Of a stretch of 5,291 nucleotides of DNA, positions 4,986-5,291 are shown piece after piece. The notes beneath the pieces were generated by a model. The model saw nothing but the letters and a program-made list of their open reading frames with translations. It did no database searches and was not told the origin of the DNA. Numbering within the stretch: the stretch's first letter is position 1; the number at the start of each line of letters is the position of its first letter. Both the position numbers and the translations under genes were made by a program. Location of the stretch: NCBI GenBank assembly GCA_035253685.1, contig DATFBR010000181.1:1-5291 (forward strand), written 5' to 3'. Origin of the DNA: DASRTE01 sp035253685. Its GTDB lineage: Bacteria > Actinomycetota > Actinomycetes > Jiangellales > Jiangellaceae.

Positions 4986-5291
4986 ATGACGACCACGCCG
5001 AACGATCCGACCACCGCGCTGCCCGGCCGCCCGCCCGTGGTCGACCTGGCCACCTGGCAGACCGCCCGTGACGAGCTGCTGGTCCGCGAGAAGGCCCACA
5101 CCCGCGAGGGCGACGCCATTGCCGCGGCCCGCCGCCGGCTATCGATGGTCGAGCTCGACGGGACGGTCGAGGTCGTCGGACCCGACGGCCCGGTCCCTTC
5201 CCCGACCTCTTCGAGGGCCGCGACGAGCTCGTGGTGTACAAGCACATGTGGTACGACGGCGCACCGCACCAGGGGCAGTGCGAAGGCTGCA
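4986..5291 (+). CDS. DUF899 family thioredoxin-like protein, 5' part, with an apparent frameshift and cut by the window edge
   Basis: The ATG reading frame gives MTTTPNDP... and then family-like text: VDLATWQTARDELLVREKAHTR (19-40), AAARRRLSMVELDG (46-59) and VEVVGPDGPV (61-70). DUF899 proteins have a thioredoxin-like fold and an early cysteine pair; their reaction is not firmly established. After residue 70 the ATG frame turns into low-quality sequence, while the frame starting at 5195 continues the family sequence: PFPDLFEGRDELVVYKHMW, then YDGAPHQGQCEGC with a CxxC motif. One extra C in the run at 5195-5197 would join both halves (GPV-PFPDLFEG). Neither frame meets a stop before the edge. 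It could be a real frameshift mutation or a sequencing/assembly error near a contig end. Strong ribosome-binding site; CGTCGTA repeats upstream. Family assignment is fairly secure; intactness is not. Confidence 0.8.
   Translation, partial: MTTTPNDPTTALPGRPPVVDLATWQTARDELLVREKAHTREGDAIAAARRRLSMVELDGTVEVVGPDGPVPSPTSSRAATSSWCTSTCGTTAHRTRGSAKAA

Overview
The window is very GC-rich, with long spurious antisense open frames, GTG starts and almost exclusively G or C at third codon positions. It carries the actinobacterial block pafB-pafC-tatA-tatC, so the source is a high-GC actinobacterium. The genus cannot be fixed from this sequence. The right edge breaks off inside a gene and may be a contig end.

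Layout. On the minus strand, read from right to left, lie pafB (3791-2829), pafC (2832-1813, overlapping pafB by 4 bases), an unrecognised 78-residue membrane-anchored protein (1794-1558), tatA (1545-1237), tatC (1201-311) and the start of a diacylglycerol/lipid kinase (192-1, cut by the left edge). On the plus strand, a DUF3866-family gene (3842-4921) diverges from pafB across only 50 bases. It is followed by the 5' part of a DUF899-family thioredoxin-like gene (4986 to the right edge), which has an apparent one-base deletion near 5195.

How the genes relate. PafB and PafC are paired WYL-domain activators of the RecA/LexA-independent DNA-damage response known from mycobacteria. TatA and TatC form the twin-arginine translocase, which exports folded proteins. 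The minus-strand genes from pafB to tatC are packed like one operon, but promoter-like hexamers suggest further transcription starts before the 78-residue gene and before the kinase.

Most notable points: (1) a TANNNT hexamer 6-7 bases before a GTG start at three genes, the arrangement expected for leaderless mRNAs; (2) an 8-bp inverted repeat between pafB and the DUF3866 gene whose two arms each contain a TAGCCT hexamer, one facing each gene; (3) the frameshift in the DUF899 gene; (4) a Leu in TatC where E. coli has the intramembrane Glu170; (5) an extra small membrane gene between pafC and tatA; (6) operator-like CGTCGTA repeats before the DUF899 gene. I see no RNA gene, insertion sequence, CRISPR array or other mobile element, and no wholly new system is evident.
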